Assembly: GCA_019118645.1 (NCBI GenBank)
Contig: DWYN01000056.1
Span: forward strand, 1-44,761
DNA: 44,761 bases
Direction: 5' to 3'
Source of the DNA: Candidatus Blautia excrementipullorum
Lineage (GTDB): Bacteria > Bacillota > Clostridia > Lachnospirales > Lachnospiraceae
Shown here: in pieces, positions 43,398 to 44,761 of the stretch
Position numbering within the stretch: position 1 is the stretch's first letter
How the letters are laid out: the number at the start of each line of letters is the position of its first letter
Notes under the pieces: model-generated
Seen by the model: only the letters and a program-made list of their open reading frames with translations
The model's database searches: none
Told to the model about the DNA's origin: nothing
Program-made: the position numbers and the translations under genes

Positions 43398-44692
43398 GAT
43401 TCGTCTCCTCCTTCCCCGTGTTCTTCCTCATACTTCTGAACCTTGCGGATCAGATCACGGTTATAACGTTTCCACTCAGTGTCAAATTTCTTCAGGAATC
43501 CGTCTGTGTCCCCGTCCATGACGTATGTCTGGATCATAGCGTCTACAGCCATCTCGGAGGGATAATGATGATCCTGATAGTCAGCCATCTTGCCTTCTTC
43601 AATATATTCTGTCATGCCGTCAAGCTGTTCCGGAAGATCGAATTCGCCCTCTTTGCAGGGGATCGCGTTCTGATCGTCCAGATAAATCTGGATATTCTCG
43701 TCTTCCATCATAAAACGGAGAACCTCATAGGCCGCTTCTTTGTTCTCGCAGTCTTCCATAACTGCAAACAGAAGGTCAACGCCGGAATTCAGAACCTGAC
43801 CGTCCGCTTCGTCGTTTGCCGGGAAAACGAAGGAGTCAATGTTCATGTCCGGATTTACGGAAAGAATCTGAGGCACTGCATAACTTCCGATACAGTACAT
43901 CGCGGATTCGCCTCTCGCAAAGGCGGTACATGCATCGTTGTAGCTGTATGCTGTGGGATCCGGCTGCGCGTAGGGAAGAAGCTGGAGCAGCTTTTCTGAT
44001 ACCTCTCTGTACTCGTCAGAGAAAGTAGTCTCTCCTCTGTTCACCTGCTGGCATACGTCTGCCGGAGCCAGGTCGCAGGCCATGGCGTTCCATGGAGCAA
44101 GGCAGGTCCATGTATCCTTGAAGCCAAAATACAAAGGCTGCTGTCCGGATTCCTGAATAGTATCCAGAAGCGTCAGGAATTCATCCCAGGTAGTGGGGAT
44201 CTGCCATCCGTTTTCTTCAAACATGTCCTTGTTGTACAGAATACCTGCCGCATTTGCCACGTACGGCACCGCATATGTACCCTCTGTAGGAACGAATTCA
44301 AGGTTTTCCAGGATATCCATATAGGACTGCTTTACATCCGCAAGGCCGTCGAAATCAGAGATATCCATCAGCATGTCTGAATCCAGGAAGTTGGAGTAGT
44401 TGATATCTCCTCCAATTCCGATAATATCAGGCTGATCCTCCTTGATGAAACGTGTTTTCAGAATCGTCATTGCCTCGTTCGGTGATTCGATGGTCAATTC
44501 AATGTCATCATGGGTGGCATTGAATTTTTCTTCCATCTGCTCAAAAGCCTTGACAGCTTCCGGCTTGTACTGAACCATCTCAATCTGGATTTTTCCGTTG
44601 CTTGTGGAAGAATCTCCGCATCCTGTCAGTACCGCGCCTGCTCCCACCAGAACAGCGCCTGCGCCGACAGCAAACAATGCTTGTTTTTTCAT
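43394..44692 (-). CDS. msmE: Sugar-binding lipoprotein of the ABC transporter, MsmE type
   Basis: From the ATG at 44692, 8 nt after AAAGGAG, the protein has 432 residues. A lipoprotein signal peptide ends in the lipobox L-T-G-C25, so it is anchored outside the membrane. The rest is a family 1 solute-binding protein (F-N-A-T-H-D-D-I-E-L-T near the N-terminus, then P-Y-V-A-N-A-A-G-I-L-Y-N-K-D-M-F-E-E-N-G-W and P-T-T-W-D-E-F). It should bind raffinose-type oligosaccharides, judging by the alpha-galactosidase in the same operon; the ligand is inferred. It is the first gene of the operon. Confidence 0.9.
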   Translation of the reverse strand: MKKQALFAVGAGAVLVGAGAVLTGCGDSSTSNGKIQIEMVQYKPEAVKAFEQMEEKFNATHDDIELTIESPNEAMTILKTRFIKEDQPDIIGIGGDINYSNFLDSDMLMDISDFDGLADVKQSYMDILENLEFVPTEGTYAVPYVANAAGILYNKDMFEENGWQIPTTWDEFLTLLDTIQESGQQPLYFGFKDTWTCLAPWNAMACDLAPADVCQQVNRGETTFSDEYREVSEKLLQLLPYAQPDPTAYSYNDACTAFARGESAMYCIGSYAVPQILSVNPDMNIDSFVFPANDEADGQVLNSGVDLLFAVMEDCENKEAAYEVLRFMMEDENIQIYLDDQNAIPCKEGEFDLPEQLDGMTEYIEEGKMADYQDHHYPSEMAVDAMIQTYVMDGDTDGFLKKFDTEWKRYNRDLIRKVQKYEEEHGEGGDES

Positions 44693-44730
44693 TACTCTTC
44701 TCCTTTCCTGTTTCAATATTCGGTAAACTA

Positions 44731-44759
44731 ATTGTAGCATCGGCAAAATTGACTGTAAA
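44731..44759 (-). promoter_or_regulatory. Predicted sigma-A promoter of the sugar transporter/alpha-galactosidase operon
   Basis: On the minus strand, TTTACA (44754-44759), 17 nt, TACAAT (44731-44736) with TGC directly before it (extended -10). The window ends two bases beyond the -35 box, so upstream operators and any regulator gene are out of view. Confidence 0.65.
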
Positions 44760-44761
44760 TA

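Overview
The window looks like chromosomal DNA of an anaerobic, low-oxygen Firmicute, most likely a gut Lachnospiraceae (Blautia-like acetogen or a close relative). This is inferred from the gene set: a corrinoid methyl-transfer locus with a RACo-type activator, a Na+-type V-ATPase operon in the order known from Enterococcus hirae, meso-diaminopimelate dehydrogenase, a DUF5685/J-domain pair, a DUF1002 protein, strong AGGAGG ribosome sites and sigma-A type promoters. No species assignment can be made from sequence reading alone. I saw no rRNA, tRNA, CRISPR array, transposase, integrase or phage gene.

Positions 1-7239 hold a one-carbon demethylation locus. A minus-strand operon encodes a methyltetrahydrofolate:corrinoid methyltransferase, a corrinoid protein and a URO-D-fold methyltransferase. 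A PucR-type regulator is divergent from it, and a perfect 19-bp palindrome sits between the two promoters. Beyond the regulator, an HD phosphohydrolase, a RACo-like corrinoid reductive activator and a cysteine-rich DUF2284 protein are read on the minus strand. Together they could move a methyl group from an unknown methoxylated or methylated substrate to tetrahydrofolate and repair oxidised cobalamin. Positions 7399-10463 carry a NudC-like NADH pyrophosphatase, glycerate kinase and a 1-phosphofructokinase-type PfkB kinase.

Positions 10624-19288 are a nine-gene V-type ATPase operon (ntpF-I-K-E-C-G-A-B-D order), whose c-subunit has the sodium-ligand residues of E. hirae NtpK. Positions 19523-22081 are a polar amino acid ABC transporter with its own promoter and a leader hairpin. 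Positions 22147-25556 hold two secreted NlpC/P60 cell-wall hydrolases whose upstream regions contain sequences matching, or nearly matching, the WalR (YycF) box. Diaminopimelate dehydrogenase follows.

Positions 26808-28743 hold a trio (J-domain protein with a cysteine tail, DUF5685, zinc-ribbon membrane protein). Then come an RlmI-like methyltransferase, a DUF1002 protein expanded by near-identical 99-nt repeats, an XdhC-family protein with an unusual domain order, an ArsR/SmtB metal sensor with two apparent metal sites, an AI-2E family permease, an RlmD-type rRNA methyltransferase, a small acidic-tailed membrane protein and PcrA helicase. Positions 39370-44759 are an Msm-type sugar ABC transporter operon ending in a GH36 alpha-galactosidase, with its promoter at the very edge of the window. 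Nearly all genes after 9468 lie on the minus strand.
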